Part shown: positions 54,335-64,000 of the stretch, in pieces
Layout of the letters: each line of letters opens with the position of its first letter
Numbering within the stretch: position 1 is the first letter of the stretch
NCBI RefSeq assembly: GCF_020524355.2
Contig: NZ_CP129019.1
Location: 2,852,001-2,916,000 of the forward strand
Direction: 5' to 3'
From: Mesobacillus subterraneus
GTDB taxonomy: Bacteria > Bacillota > Bacilli > Bacillales > Cytobacillaceae
Length of the DNA: 64,000 bases
Translations under genes and position numbers: made by a program
Notes under the pieces: model-generated
What the model saw: the letters and a program-made list of their open reading frames with translations, nothing else
Database searches by the model: none
Told to the model about the DNA's origin: nothing

Positions 54335-55249
54335 CTACTCATTGATCTTAGGGTCAAGTGCATCCCTTAGCCCATCGCCAACAAAGTTAAAACAAATGAC
54401 CGTCAGCAATATCATTAATCCTGGTGCCAGTGGGTACCACCATGATTTTAATAAAATCGTGAAATTTTGTGCGTCCTGAAGCATGTTGCCCCAACTTGCG
54501 TCAGGAGGCTGAATGCCCAGTCCCAAATAGCTTAATCCTGATTCTGCCAGGATGACATAGCCAACTGCCAATGTAGCTGAGACAATGATAGGCCCCATCG
54601 CATTCGGAAGGATATGCGAAAAAATAATCGTATGTGTCCTGGTTCCAATTGTTTTTGATGCGAGGACAAATTCCCTCGACCTTAAGGAAAGGAATTCTCC
54701 TCTGACAAGACGAGCAGTAGTTGTCCAGCCTAGCAGTGCGAAGATTAATATTAGCTTATCCACTCCTGGCTTGAAGATCGTCACTAGTGTAATCAGTAAG
54801 AAAATGGATGGGATTGATAGAATGATATCTACAAAGCGCATGATTATAGCGTCAACAATCCCTCCAACATAGCCCGCGACTGCTCCAAGGAAGGTTCCGA
54901 TTGTAATCGAGCCCAACACCGAAGCGAAACCGACCAATAGGGATATTCTTGCCCCGTACAAAAGTCTGGAGAAGACATCCCTGCCAAATCTGTCTGTCCC
55001 GAGCCAGTGGTCACTATTTGGCGGCTGCAATTTCAACAGCAGGTTTTGTTTGGAAGGCGAGAATGGTGCGATCACTGGTGCTAAGAGTGCTGCCGATATT
55101 ATTATGATCAAGAAAATTCCGCCAAAGATGGCAAGCTTGTTTTTGAAAAACTTCCTGACTATGATCCCGAGCATTGTATCCCGCGAGGTTTTGATGCCAT
55201 GCAAGTCAAGGCTGCCAGAAGTATTTCCAGCTAGATTTGTTTTTGCCAT
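54335..55249 (-). CDS. Oligopeptide ABC transporter permease (third system, AppC-like)
   Basis: A 304-residue permease with six membrane segments, [17 protein letters not shown] and the EAA loop [21 protein letters not shown]. It resembles appC at 47398 in length and layout but differs in sequence, so the duplication or acquisition is not recent. It is last in a five-gene operon, followed by its own terminator. Confidence 0.92.
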   Translation of the reverse strand: MAKTNLAGNTSGSLDLHGIKTSRDTMLGIIVRKFFKNKLAIFGGIFLIIIISAALLAPVIAPFSPSKQNLLLKLQPPNSDHWLGTDRFGRDVFSRLLYGARISLLVGFASVLGSITIGTFLGAVAGYVGGIVDAIIMRFVDIILSIPSIFLLITLVTIFKPGVDKLILIFALLGWTTTARLVRGEFLSLRSREFVLASKTIGTRTHTIIFSHILPNAMGPIIVSATLAVGYVILAESGLSYLGLGIQPPDASWGNMLQDAQNFTILLKSWWYPLAPGLMILLTVICFNFVGDGLRDALDPKINE

Positions 55250-55261
55250 GTTTTCCTCCCC

Positions 55262-56212
55262 TTAATACTCGATCCTTGGATCAAAAATTGCGTAAAGTAT
55301 ATCGGCAATCAGATTACCGATGACAACAAATACCGATGAAATTACGGTTAAACCCATAAGCACTGGATAATCCCGCTGGAAGGCTGAGTCTACGAACAAT
55401 AAGCCAATCCCTGACCAGGTGAAGATTTTTTCAACAATGACAGCACCGCCAATGAAGGAAGGAATCATCAAGCCGAAAATCGTGATAACTGGAATCAGGC
55501 CATTACGTAAGCCGTGTTTATAGATGACTTTGTTTTCTCTAAACCCCTTCGCTCTTGCAGTCCTCATATAATCCTGCTTGATGACTTCTAGCATGCTGGA
55601 TCTTGTATACCTGGTCAATCCGGCCATGTCGGCGGAAGCCAAAACAAATGCCGGCATGATTAAATGGTGTATCCTGTCCCATATGCTGAAAGGAGCATTC
55701 AATGTCGCTACCCCTCCAGTTGGGAACCAGTTATTCTGTACGGCAAAGACCATGATTAAAATCAGGCCAAGGAAGAAGTTTGGTGTGGCTACTCCAAAAA
55801 AAGAGGTGACTGTTACTGAATAATCCAGCTTGGAATACGGTCTTGTGGCTGAAATAACTCCAAATGGAATCGAAATCAATATGGACAGGATTGTTGAGAC
55901 GACCATCAGTAGAATCGTATTAGGCATCCTGTTCATGATCATTTCAATTACCGGAACACCCTTGCGGATAAGCGATGTACCAAAGTCCCCCTGAAGCATG
56001 GCTCCCAGCCACTTTAGATACTGAATATGAACAGGATCGTTAAGTCCGTACCTTTCCATGAACCTTTCCTTATCTGCCGGACTGATTGTCGGATCCATCA
56101 TCAGGCTGGCAGGATCACCGGGAGCTAGCTTCATGATTGCAAAGGAGACAATCGTAATCCCCAGAAGCAAAGGAATGACCATCAGTATTCGGCGAATGAT
56201 ATAAGATAGCAT
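55262..56212 (-). CDS. Oligopeptide ABC transporter permease (third system, AppB-like)
   Basis: A 316-residue permease: SYIIRRILMVIPLLLGITIV, a long loop with DKERFMERYGLNDPVHIQYL, and the EAA-like KQDYMRTARAKGFRENKVIYK. Forms the channel with the product at 54335, 12 bases downstream. The AppB-like order and spacing match the operon at 47398-53095. Confidence 0.92.
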   Translation of the reverse strand: MLSYIIRRILMVIPLLLGITIVSFAIMKLAPGDPASLMMDPTISPADKERFMERYGLNDPVHIQYLKWLGAMLQGDFGTSLIRKGVPVIEMIMNRMPNTILLMVVSTILSILISIPFGVISATRPYSKLDYSVTVTSFFGVATPNFFLGLILIMVFAVQNNWFPTGGVATLNAPFSIWDRIHHLIMPAFVLASADMAGLTRYTRSSMLEVIKQDYMRTARAKGFRENKVIYKHGLRNGLIPVITIFGLMIPSFIGGAVIVEKIFTWSGIGLLFVDSAFQRDYPVLMGLTVISSVFVVIGNLIADILYAIFDPRIEY

Positions 56213-56309
56213 GACAATTCTCCTTTAGTAATTAAGAGATTTATATTAAAGGCATGTTTTTCTTGAAATTTGAAAGGGAAGGGATTTTCCCTTCCCTCCC
56301 ATCCCGATC

Positions 56310-57962
56310 CTATTTTTTCAGCCACCACTTGGAAATATCATAAAAATCATCCTTCGCGTGGAACACATAGCCTTCTAAATCGGCTGGCATGACCCTGTGT
56401 ACATTTGGATAGTACAGGAATGTGTAAGGCTGGTCTTCTGCAAGCATCTTATAGATGTCAGCATAAGCTGCCTTATATTCATCCTGATCCAGAATCTGCT
56501 TGGCTTCTTCCATCAGCTTATCTGCTTCAGGGTTCGAGTACCATACGAAGTTCAAACCTGCTTCCATCTGGCTTGTGTGGAAAATATCATATTGGTCAGG
56601 GAATGTTGACAAGCTCCATCCGAGTACCAGTGCGTCATAATTCCAGTTTGGAGCGGAAATCTGCTCAATGAACGCGCTCCATTCGACGATTTCTGGCTTC
56701 GCTTCGATTCCGACTTCCTTCAATTGCTCTTGAAGTACAACGACAATGTCTTCCCTTACTTTGTTACCCTGGTTTGTTTTTACCGTGAAGGAGAATTTCT
56801 TGCCGTCCTTATCAAGGATTCCGTCGCCATCTGAGTCCTTCCATCCAGCTTCTGCCAGCAAAGATTTTGCTTTTTCTACGTCAAATTCAAATTTAGGAAC
56901 ATCATCATTGTATGCGAATGATAATGGACTTTCAGGAACGTGTGCCACTTTGCCGTCACCGTTCATGACAGAGCTGACGATTGCTTCCCTGTCAATAGCA
57001 TGGGTGATTGCCTGACGAACCTTCTTGTCTTTGAATAGCTCATTCTTCTGGTTGTAGCCAAGGTATGTGTATGAAAGGCCCAATCCGGACTCTACTTTAA
57101 CTCCTGGGAATGATTTGACTGTTTCAATGTCAGTTCCAGGAACTCCTGCAGCAAAGTGGATATCTCCCGCCTGGATTTGCGCAATCATCGCATCCATATC
57201 AGGAACGATCTTATACGTGAGTGTATCGAGGTAAGGATGACCTTTGAAATAATCATCGAAAGCTTCGACTTTTACATACTCTCCGTCTTTCCATTCAACG
57301 AATTTGAATGGACCAGTACCAATCGGGCTCTTAGTATTGAACTCATGCTCACCAAGTTCAGCGACAGGAACATCCTTTAAGATATGTTCAGGCAAAATGT
57401 AATAGCTTAACGAAACCGGGTAGAAGGAAGCATCCTTCTTGCTCAGCTTGAACTCGACAGTATAGTCATCGACTTTTGTAACTGATTCCATCGCTTCGAA
57501 AGCAGATCCGCGCTCACCATTATAATTAGCGTCTTTTGGAATACTGAAGGTGAAAACGACGTCATCTGCAGTGAATTCTTCTCCATCATGCCATTTAATT
57601 CCCTTTTTTAGTTTGGCTGTAAATGTCAAACCATCTTCAGAAATATCAATTGACTCAGCCATGCTCATTGTCGGATTAAATTCAGTGTCAGATGATACAA
57701 GGCTGTCATAAATGAATCCTTCAATGTCAGAGCTCGATGTATCCGTTGAGTAAAGCGGGTTGAAAACGGTAGGTGCACCAGTAGAACCAATGATTAAATC
57801 CCCGCCTTGCTGCGGACCAGTTGCTTCCTCTTCTGTCTTACCATCATCTCCAGGAGTTTCTTTCGGATCCTCAGAGCTATTTCCTCCTGTACAGGCTGTC
57901 AGAAAGATCGAAAGGATCAAAGTAAGACTAATTAACCACCACGAAGCTTTTCTTAATTTCAC
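56310..57962 (-). CDS. Oligopeptide-binding lipoprotein (third system, AppA-like)
   Basis: A 550-residue SBP family 5 protein with a lipobox (SIFLTACTGGN, Cys about 24), an acidic linker, then GPQQGGDLIIGSTGAPTVFN, AKLKKGIKWHDGEEFTADDVVF and KVRQAITHAIDREAIVSSV. It is third in its operon, as appA is. Peptide specificity cannot be read from the sequence; other family 5 ligands such as dipeptides or nickel complexes remain possible. Confidence 0.93.
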   Translation of the reverse strand: MKLRKASWWLISLTLILSIFLTACTGGNSSEDPKETPGDDGKTEEEATGPQQGGDLIIGSTGAPTVFNPLYSTDTSSSDIEGFIYDSLVSSDTEFNPTMSMAESIDISEDGLTFTAKLKKGIKWHDGEEFTADDVVFTFSIPKDANYNGERGSAFEAMESVTKVDDYTVEFKLSKKDASFYPVSLSYYILPEHILKDVPVAELGEHEFNTKSPIGTGPFKFVEWKDGEYVKVEAFDDYFKGHPYLDTLTYKIVPDMDAMIAQIQAGDIHFAAGVPGTDIETVKSFPGVKVESGLGLSYTYLGYNQKNELFKDKKVRQAITHAIDREAIVSSVMNGDGKVAHVPESPLSFAYNDDVPKFEFDVEKAKSLLAEAGWKDSDGDGILDKDGKKFSFTVKTNQGNKVREDIVVVLQEQLKEVGIEAKPEIVEWSAFIEQISAPNWNYDALVLGWSLSTFPDQYDIFHTSQMEAGLNFVWYSNPEADKLMEEAKQILDQDEYKAAYADIYKMLAEDQPYTFLYYPNVHRVMPADLEGYVFHAKDDFYDISKWWLKK

Positions 57963-58177
57963 ATCATTTCCCCCTTAAATTTTAACTGTTTTTTTTTACT
58001 ATTAACGAAACATTTGTTAGCCCCACTGTTTAAAGCATTCTTACAAACTTCGAGACTCCTTTTAAGAAAGACCCAAAATTCATAAGCATTAATAGTGGTA
58101 AAGCCAACAAAGTTTACGCAAATAGCCTTATTAATAGAAAGGTGCCGGTATCTCCTCCTTTCAAGTCGTGCTCTGCA

Positions 58178-59201
58178 CTATGTATACAGATGGCAGGCAA
58201 CAAAATGATTGCTCTTGACTTCTTTGAAGTCGGGGTTAACCTGTTTGCAAAGGTCAAACGCGGCTGGGCACCTTGTATGGAAGACACACCCTTTTGGCGG
58301 ATTTGCCGGGCTTGGTAGCTCACCTTTTAAGATAATCCGTTCCCTCTTCATGGCCCCTTTTTTTCTAGGCACCGGCACAGCCGAAAGCAATGCCTGTGTA
58401 TACGGATGGAGCGGTTCTGCGTAAATCTCCTTTTTTGAAGCAAGCTCCATCATTTTTCCGAGGTACATAACCCCGACCCTGTCGCTGATATGTCTGACGA
58501 CGCTTAGGTCGTGGGAGATAAAGAGATAAGTAAGGCCAAATTCTTCCTGAAGGTCCTCCATCAGATTGATAATCTGGGGCCTGGATTGAAACGTCCAATG
58601 CTGATACAGCCTCGTCAGCAACGATCAGTTCAGGGTGCAATGCCAGCGCTCTTGAAATCCCGATCCTTTGCCGCTGCCCTCCAGAAAATTCATGTGGATA
58701 CCGATTGATGAATGAAGCATTGAGCCCTACTTTTTCCAAAAGACTTTCGACTTTTTCATCCCGTTCCTTGCTTTTATAAAGACGATGGGTATCAAGCGGT
58801 TCCCTGATGATTGATCTCAGTGTTTTCCTCGGGTTAAGGGACGCGAACGGATCCTGGAAAATCATCTGGATGTTTTTCCGCACATCCTTGCGAAGCTCAC
58901 TTTCAGATAGATGGGAGATATCCCTGCCATTAAAAATGATCTTCCCATCGGTAGGTTCATAGAGTCGGATAATCGTCCTGCCGACTGTTGATTTGCCACA
59001 TCCTGATTCTCCGACGATTCCTAAGGTCTCACCTTTATTCACCTTCAGATTTATTCCATCGACTGCCTTTATATGACCTACTGTCTTTTGCAGCAAGCCA
59101 GATTTTATCGGAAAGTGCTTTTTTACATCCTGTAATTCAAGCAAGGTTTCAGAGCGATTTTCCTGTGAGTTTTTTTCCAGGGTTTCATTTGGTGAGGTCA
59201 T
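58178..59201 (-). pseudogene. AppF-like ABC ATPase with a one-base frameshift (third system)
   Basis: The first frame has Walker A GESGCGKST, signature SGGQRQRIGISRAL and Walker [18 protein letters not shown], then reads nonsense from about 58594. The second frame resumes with [20 protein letters not shown] and the C-terminal [14 protein letters not shown] cluster to the stop at 58178. Removing one base from the CCCC run (GCCCCAG in the coding sense) joins them. Intact length would be about 340 residues, equal to AppF. Walker B has DEA in place of the usual DEP. If the shift is real, this operon lacks one ATPase unless AppF or OppF substitutes. Confidence 0.9.
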
Positions 59202-60181
59202 TCCTTCACCTCCTTGATATCATGCAAAAAGCATCTTACAGAACGATTCTCGTATTTTCTTACAAGCTCTGGCAGTTCAATGAAACAGCGCTCAAAGGCA
59301 TGCGGGCAGCGCGGTGCAAAACGGCAGCCTTCTGGAAGGTTCTCTGGTGACGGAACATTTCCTTCAATTGAGGCAAGCCGTGAATGGTCCTCGTCTATCG
59401 ATGGAATGGAGCCCATTAGACCACTGGTATAAGGGTGCAGCGGATTTTCAAATAAATCTTCAACCATGGCTTCTTCTACTACCTGGCCTGCATACAGGAC
59501 GACGACTCGATCAGCAACTTCTGAAACCACTCCCAAGTCATGGGTAATGATTAGGATCGATGTTTCGAACTTTGTGCTCAACTCCTTCATCAAATCCAGT
59601 ATTTGCGCCTGGATCGTCACGTCCAATGCAGTTGTCGGTTCATCCGCTATCAATAGCTTGGGGTTGCAGCTCATTGCCATCGCAATCATCACCCTTTGTC
59701 GCATCCCCCCGGAAAGCCTGTGCGGATAATCATTGATTATTTCCTTTGCACGTGAAAAACCCACCAGCTCCAACATCTCAATTGCCTTTTTCTTCGCCAT
59801 AGCATTATTCAAGCCCTGATGGTATGTCAGGACTTCAGTGATTTGTTCACCGATGGTAAGTACAGGATTGAGCGATGTCATTGGTTCCTGGAAAATCATT
59901 GATATATCATTCCCGCGAATTTTGCACATCTCTTCCTCGTTTGCCTTAGCAAGATCCCGTCCATCAAAAATGATCTGCCCGTCCACAATTTCTCCGGGAG
60001 GACTAGGTATGAGCCGCATAATTGATAGAGAAGTAATACTCTTGCCAGACCCTGATTCCCCTACCAATGCGACAGTTTCCCCTTTATTGATGACTAGATC
60101 AACCCCGTCAACTGCTGGAATCATTGTCTTTTTCCTTTTAAAATAGGTTTTAAGATTTTTTAGTTCCAATAAGGCTGTCAC
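59198..60181 (-). CDS. Oligopeptide ABC transporter ATPase (third system, AppD-like)
   Basis: A 327-residue ABC ATPase: Walker A GESGSGKSITSLSIM, signature SGGMRQRVMIAMAM, Walker B LLIADEPTTALDVT and CRFAPRCPHAFERC near the C-terminus. The start is GTG 60181 with a weak ribosome site. It overlaps the next ATPase gene by 4 bases (ATGA). First gene of the third operon; the promoter should lie in 60182-60440. Confidence 0.92.
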   Translation of the reverse strand: MTALLELKNLKTYFKRKKTMIPAVDGVDLVINKGETVALVGESGSGKSITSLSIMRLIPSPPGEIVDGQIIFDGRDLAKANEEEMCKIRGNDISMIFQEPMTSLNPVLTIGEQITEVLTYHQGLNNAMAKKKAIEMLELVGFSRAKEIINDYPHRLSGGMRQRVMIAMAMSCNPKLLIADEPTTALDVTIQAQILDLMKELSTKFETSILIITHDLGVVSEVADRVVVLYAGQVVEEAMVEDLFENPLHPYTSGLMGSIPSIDEDHSRLASIEGNVPSPENLPEGCRFAPRCPHAFERCFIELPELVRKYENRSVRCFLHDIKEVKE

Positions 60182-60493
60182 GTTTCTTGCACACCGCCTA
60201 TCCCAATGAAATTGATATTAAGAGAAATGACTTTTTGACCAAGCGAAAGATTCTGATAATTATTAAATATTAGAAACGGTGCTCATTTATTACACTTTCA
60301 TTACTTTTTTCATTACAATATTTTTTATAAGAATATAGAAATTGACTTTTTGTAGGTCCATTGTTTTAGCAGGAAAATAGTTTAAGCCATCTATTAAAAC
60401 AGGCAAAGGATCGTTGGATTGTTGTTATTTTTGGGGTTAGAATAATTCAAATGAAGGTTTTTCAGATTGAAATGCTTTCAGGGAACGGAAGTG

Positions 60494-60606
60494 TTCTGCT
60501 TTTTGCCTAAATGAGAGGGATGACTAATTTTCAGGCAATGGATACGCTTTCCCTTTACCCAAATGCAGGGACAAGCACATTTTCGGGCAAAGCAGACGCT
60601 TTCCTT
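60494..60606. repeat. Short 52-bp tandem array (array D), two units plus a partial
   Basis: Units at 60494 and 60546 align in exact 52-bp register (AAATG at 16-20, ATTTTC at 34-39, GGCA at 42-45). A third unit at 60598 keeps only GCTTTCCTTTTAT. The second unit has dyad arms CCCAAATG and CATTTTCGGG. The rest of the 60182-60690 gap is AT-rich with no gene seen. Confidence 0.75.
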
Positions 60607-60640
60607 TTATCGATGCGGGAGGTTAGCGAAAAAAAGCAAA

Positions 60641-60686
60641 TAAAAGAGCAGAAACCTTAAAATCAAATAGGGTTTCTGCTCTTTTA
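60641..60686 (-). terminator. Terminator after fabF
   Basis: AAAGAGCAGAAACC and GGTTTCTGCTCTTT pair across an AT-rich loop; a long stem just past the fabF stop. Confidence 0.87.
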
Positions 60687-60697
60687 TCGTTTTTTCT

Positions 60698-61942
60698 TTA
60701 AGCTTCATATTTTCTGAAAGCAATTGTAGCATTATGGCCGCCGAAGCCCAATGAGTTGCTGATTGCGGCATTAACTTGTTGCTTGCGCGCTGAGTTTGGC
60801 ACATAATCCAGGTCACATTCTGGGTCCGGTGTTTCCAGGTTAATCGTCGGCGGCAAGATTCCTTCCTTCAAAGCCATAACCGTGAAAATCGCTTCGATTC
60901 CGCCTGCTGCACCAAGCAAATGCCCTGTCATTGATTTTGTCGAGCTGACTGCAAGCTTGTACGCGTGCTCGCCAAACACTGTCTTGATGACCATTGTTTC
61001 ATATTTATCATTATATTCAGTACTTGTTCCGTGGGCATTAATGTAGCCAACTTCTTCTGGTGCAAGTTCCGCATCGTCAAGCGCCATTTTCATGGCTCTT
61101 GCTCCCCCTTCGCCTTCAGGTGCTGGAGCGGTAATATGATATGCATCTCCAGTAGCACCATAACCAACGATTTCAGCATAGATTTTAGCTCCACGGGCCA
61201 ATGCGTGCTCCAGCTCTTCAAGGACTACGATTCCAGCGCCCTCACCCATAACAAATCCATCGCGATCTTTGTCAAACGGTCTGCTCGCTTTTTGCGGATC
61301 TTGATTAGTAGATAGCGCTGTATTTGCACAGAATCCTGCAAAAGACATTTTTGTAATTGGCGCTTCCGCCCCGCCAGTTACCATTACGTCAGCGTCTCCA
61401 CGCTGGATGACCTTGAAAGCATCCCCGATTGAGTTCGTTCCAGTCGCACATGCTGTGACTGTGCAAGAATTAAATCCTCTTGCGCCAAGTGTGATCGATA
61501 CCTGTCCTGCTGCCATATCAGGAATCATCATCGGCACGAAGAAAGGGCTGACCCTGCGATATCCTCTGTTCATGAAGGTTTCGTGCTGCTGCTCGAATGT
61601 TTCCATCCCGCCGATTCCTGACCCAATCCATACTCCGACTCTAGGAGCGTTCTCGTCGGTGATTTCCAAGGAGGAATCTTTCACAGCCATCAATGATGCC
61701 GCGACAGCATAATGTGTAAAACGATCCATCTTCCTAGCGTCTTTACGGTCGATAAAGTTCTCAACATTGAATTCCTTTACTTCTGCTGCAACCTTTGCAG
61801 GAAAGTCATCTGGATTTAATCTAGTAACCGGTCCGATTCCCGATATACCTTCAATGATATTGTTCCATGTAGTTCCCGCGTCATTCCCTAGAGGCGTAAC
61901 AGCCCCGATCCCAGTAACAACGACTCTGCGTTTCTCCATCAT
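60698..61942 (-). CDS. fabF: Beta-ketoacyl-ACP synthase II, FabF
   Basis: A 414-residue condensing enzyme: active-site Cys in [12 protein letters not shown] (about 165), catalytic His in [13 protein letters not shown] (about 305) and [15 protein letters not shown] (about 342), and the C-terminal [12 protein letters not shown]. It extends acyl-ACP with malonyl-ACP. The start at 61942 has AGGAG about 8 bases upstream. It follows fabH by 57 bases, and the pair is a FapR-controlled operon in B. subtilis. Confidence 0.97.
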   Translation of the reverse strand: MMEKRRVVVTGIGAVTPLGNDAGTTWNNIIEGISGIGPVTRLNPDDFPAKVAAEVKEFNVENFIDRKDARKMDRFTHYAVAASLMAVKDSSLEITDENAPRVGVWIGSGIGGMETFEQQHETFMNRGYRRVSPFFVPMMIPDMAAGQVSITLGARGFNSCTVTACATGTNSIGDAFKVIQRGDADVMVTGGAEAPITKMSFAGFCANTALSTNQDPQKASRPFDKDRDGFVMGEGAGIVVLEELEHALARGAKIYAEIVGYGATGDAYHITAPAPEGEGGARAMKMALDDAELAPEEVGYINAHGTSTEYNDKYETMVIKTVFGEHAYKLAVSSTKSMTGHLLGAAGGIEAIFTVMALKEGILPPTINLETPDPECDLDYVPNSARKQQVNAAISNSLGFGGHNATIAFRKYEA

Positions 61943-61999
61943 TATTGCATCTCCTTTATCTGTGCTCGTATTTTATATTGAGTTCATCTTTTTATGAGT

Positions 62000-62932
62000 T
62001 TATTTTCCCCAGCGCATTGCGATTGCTCCCCATGTTAAACCTCCGCCAAAACCTACCATTACTACTACATCGCCATCCTTGATCTTACCTGCTTCCAGTT
62101 CTTCAAAAAGCGAAATCGGTATTGAGGCGGCTGATGTATTTCCATATTTGTGGACGGTCTTTGACATTTTTTCTACCGGCAGTTCAAGCCGCTGGCGGGC
62201 AGATTCCATAATCCTGATATTGGCCTGGTGAGGAATAAGGAAATCAACATCCTCTTTTGAAAGTCCAGCTTTTTCAAGGACATTAATGCTGCTCTCACCC
62301 ATTTGCCTGACAGCAAATTTAAAAACTTCACGGCCATTCATCACAATATAGTCATCCTGGTACAAATGCTTGCCGCCTGAACCATCAGATCCGAGCTCAA
62401 AGGAAAGCACCCCTCTGCCATCAGGAACAGGTCCCATGACGACCGCCCCAGCTCCATCACCAAACAACACAGCAGTGTTACGATCGTTCCAATCGGTTAT
62501 CTTGGAAAGCTTTTCTACACCTACTATTAAAACATACTTATAAGTACCTGCTTCAATAAATTGTTTGCCCGTAACCATTCCATACATGAATCCGGCACAT
62601 GCCGCACTCAAATCCATTGCTGCCGCATTTTTCGCACCAAGTTGATCCTGGAGCATACAGGATACTGTCGGGAAGGGCTGGTCAGGAGTGACTGTCGCCA
62701 CAAGAATTAAATCGAGTTCCTCAGCTGAGATCCCAGCATTATTAATTGCCTCAACAGCGGCACGATAGGCTAAATCCGAAGTTTCCATATCGTCGCCTGC
62801 TATTCTTCTTTCTTCAATCCCTGTCATTGTTCTGATCCACTCATCCGAAGTATCCATTTTCTTCTCCAAATCAAGGTTTGTTACAACCTCCTCTGGCAAA
62901 TAACGCCCAACCCCAGTTATCCCTGCATTCAT
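62000..62932 (-). CDS. fabH: Beta-ketoacyl-ACP synthase III, FabH
   Basis: A 310-residue initiating condensing enzyme: Cys in [12 protein letters not shown] (about 112), His in [10 protein letters not shown] (about 237) and Asn in YGNTSAAS (about 267). It condenses acetyl- or branched acyl-CoA with malonyl-ACP, setting the branched-chain pattern of Bacillus lipids. ATG 62932 lies 9 bases after AAGGAG and matches FabHA; the ATG at 62941 abuts the site. A FapR-like operator lies 60-78 bases upstream. Confidence 0.96.
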   Translation of the reverse strand: MNAGITGVGRYLPEEVVTNLDLEKKMDTSDEWIRTMTGIEERRIAGDDMETSDLAYRAAVEAINNAGISAEELDLILVATVTPDQPFPTVSCMLQDQLGAKNAAAMDLSAACAGFMYGMVTGKQFIEAGTYKYVLIVGVEKLSKITDWNDRNTAVLFGDGAGAVVMGPVPDGRGVLSFELGSDGSGGKHLYQDDYIVMNGREVFKFAVRQMGESSINVLEKAGLSKEDVDFLIPHQANIRIMESARQRLELPVEKMSKTVHKYGNTSAASIPISLFEELEAGKIKDGDVVVMVGFGGGLTWGAIAMRWGK

Positions 62933-62991
62933 GGGATCCATCTCCTTTTATCTTAGATTCTGTCTATTTCATTTTACTTTTATTATCAATT

Positions 62992-63010
62992 ATTATGACT
63001 TGGTACTAAT
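62992..63010 (-). promoter_or_regulatory. FapR-like operator upstream of fabH
   Basis: In the minus direction ATTAGTACCAAGTCATAAT fits the FapR pattern, with a perfect TTAGTACC left half. Its position upstream of fabHF agrees with the B. subtilis regulon. Confidence 0.78.
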
Positions 63011-63220
63011 TTTAGCAGAAACTGCTCTTTCACTGCAACTGAAAAATAACAATTCCGCTCCTGCCCTAGTCCAAGTGGACTGATCAATCATAAACTGACA
63101 GTGAAGGCCAATGCTTTTAGGCCGGTTGTTGACAATCCAAGGCAGTCTGAGATTAGGCAGTCTAACCAGTTGCTCAAGAGTTTTTTAAATAGATCGGAAC
63201 ATTGAAAGGTGGGAGTGAAA

Positions 63221-63530
63221 ATGGAAGATGAAAGAGAAAGGGACTTATTTGGTTTCAAGCTAAAGAGAGATAATGAAGAGAGTTCCAATCAAGAAGAAAA
63301 AGAGTATACTCATTTCGATCAATTTATGTTCGGGCGGCCGGCCAAGAAATAACGAAGAAGCTAGTGAACAAAACGGAAAAAGCGATTCTCCCCTCAACCA
63401 GTATCTAGGTAAAATTGATTTAGATGAAGTCATGCACCATGTAGATACACTGATTACATCAGCCAGAGAGCTCAAGCCGCTAATGGGCAAGGTAAAACCA
63501 CTTTTTGACCATTTTATAGAAAAAAAATAA
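63221..63530 (+). pseudogene. Uncharacterised small protein, interrupted by a one-base frameshift
   Basis: ATG 63221 (GGGAG upstream) opens MEDERERDLFGFKLKRDNEE and runs to DQFMFGRP before a stop at 63352. The next frame continues RNNEEASEQNGKSDSPLNQY and DEVMHHVDTLITSARELKPLMG to the stop at 63530. Removing one G from CGGCCGGCC joins them into about 102 residues with FMFGRPP at the seam. Family not recognised; B. subtilis has a small gene (yjzB) at this position between fabHA and comZ, which may correspond. Convergent with comZ. Confidence 0.7.
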
Positions 63531-63555
63531 AAGCTGAGAACACTTCTCAGCTTTT
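63529..63555. terminator. Bidirectional terminator between the 63221 ORF and comZ
   Basis: AAAAGCTGAGAA and TTCTCAGCTTTT pair around CAC. Confidence 0.87.
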
Positions 63556-63568
63556 ATTCCTGAATATA

Positions 63569-63757
63569 TTATTCTTTTGCAGCATCTGCTTTTCCCAGCT
63601 CGTAAGCTTCGTTCATTACATTAGTGAAAAGTGTGAAAAATGGCTGCAGATTGTCCATATTCAATTCAATGCCTGCCTCCTGAAGTTTTTGCTGAGCTTC
63701 CGGAAGGTATTTCATCGCGATTTGCATGAACTCCATTGTTTTATCATTACTTTGCAT
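63569..63757 (-). CDS. comZ: ComG operon repressor ComZ
   Basis: A 62-residue protein with IAMKYLPEAQQKLQEAGIEL and VMNEAYELGKADA, the ComZ pattern. In B. subtilis ComZ represses the late competence comG operon and is co-transcribed with med upstream. Here med also lies just upstream on the same strand (24 bases), so the operon is conserved. Confidence 0.93.
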   Translation of the reverse strand: MQSNDKTMEFMQIAMKYLPEAQQKLQEAGIELNMDNLQPFFTLFTNVMNEAYELGKADAAKE

Positions 63758-63781
63758 GTTGATTATCTCCTTCTATTATAT

Positions 63782-64000
63782 TTACTGGTTGGGTAATTTC
63801 CCTGTTTCTTTATAAGCATTTATAAAAGTGCCTATTCTTTCCCTAAACTTGGAATCGACTTTTGGACTGAATTCGCCGAGGGAGATAACTCCATCCTGAA
63901 AGTCGAATGATAGGTTACCCGACTTTAATTCACCAGTATTGAATTTCTCAGCCGTCAATTCATACAAGTCATCAACGTGCTGGACAGTACTCGTCAATAC
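63782..64000 (-). CDS. med: Competence regulator Med, C-terminal fragment
   Basis: About 72 C-terminal residues are visible, beginning VLTSTVQHVDDLYELTAEKF and ending ERIGTFINAYKETGKLPNQ; the rest is beyond the window edge. Pattern and linkage to comZ support Med, a BMP-type lipoprotein that positively regulates comK in B. subtilis. Confidence 0.85.
   Translation of the reverse strand, partial: VLTSTVQHVDDLYELTAEKFNTGELKSGNLSFDFQDGVISLGEFSPKVDSKFRERIGTFINAYKETGKLPNQ

Overview
The window is low-G+C Firmicute DNA from an endospore-forming member of the Bacillaceae. It carries spore germination, coat and late-sporulation genes (spoVA-type genes, cotZ, cotO, spoVIF), competence genes (coiA, mecA, comZ, med) and disulfide-stress genes (spx, spxH). 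Gene order follows the yja-yjb-yjc region of Bacillus subtilis from med to yjcH, in inverted orientation. I infer a Bacillus sensu lato genus outside the subtilis group; the genus cannot be fixed from this sequence alone. Most genes lie on the minus strand.

Layout. 1-1860: TAXI-type TRAP transporter (permease cut by the window edge). 2184-3965: yjcH, yjcG, yjcF. 4034-6860: a small unknown gene and the helicase yjcD. 7096-13064: sporulation block with spoVIF, a YjcZ-type peptide, a compact spoVA operon (yhcN-like lipoprotein, spoVAC, spoVAD, spoVAE, DUF421), yjcA, cotZ and cotO. 13194-18294: fabI, a CPA2 antiporter (yjbQ), mgtE and prpE. 18347-24785: a CAP-domain lipoprotein, yjbO, nadK, the small alarmone synthetase yjbM, yjbL, a frameshifted yjbK and yjbJ. 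25307-35454: yjbI, spxH, pepF, coiA, cardiolipin synthase, mecA, spx, yjbC. 36042-45454: a DUF4015 glycoside hydrolase, oppABCDF, DUF3899, and trpS behind a T-box. 45505-60181: yjbA, appDFABC, yjaZ, and a third complete app-like operon. 60698-64000: fabF, fabH, a frameshifted small ORF, comZ, and the end of med.

Functional themes. Three oligopeptide ABC transporters occupy about 22 kb. Peptide uptake, Spx/SpxH/MecA proteolysis control, CoiA, ComZ and Med bring competence and stress regulation together. fabI and fabH-fabF each have a FapR-like operator, which ties two distant fatty-acid loci to one regulator.

What the genes do not explain. (1) Three intergenic tandem arrays (20636-21467, 46759-47332, about 60494-60606) have largely unrelated sequences but the same 52-bp period, about five helical turns, with an inverted repeat in most units. 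The largest keeps exact 52-bp register through 16 units while switching between two unit families, and it separates nadK from yjbO. A fourth, smaller array has a 41-bp period. (2) A dispersed element of about 120 bp with a conserved multi-hairpin layout recurs about nine times, nearly always in the same orientation. (3) Four genes carry apparent single-base frameshifts in short G/C runs. These could be real decay or assembly error.
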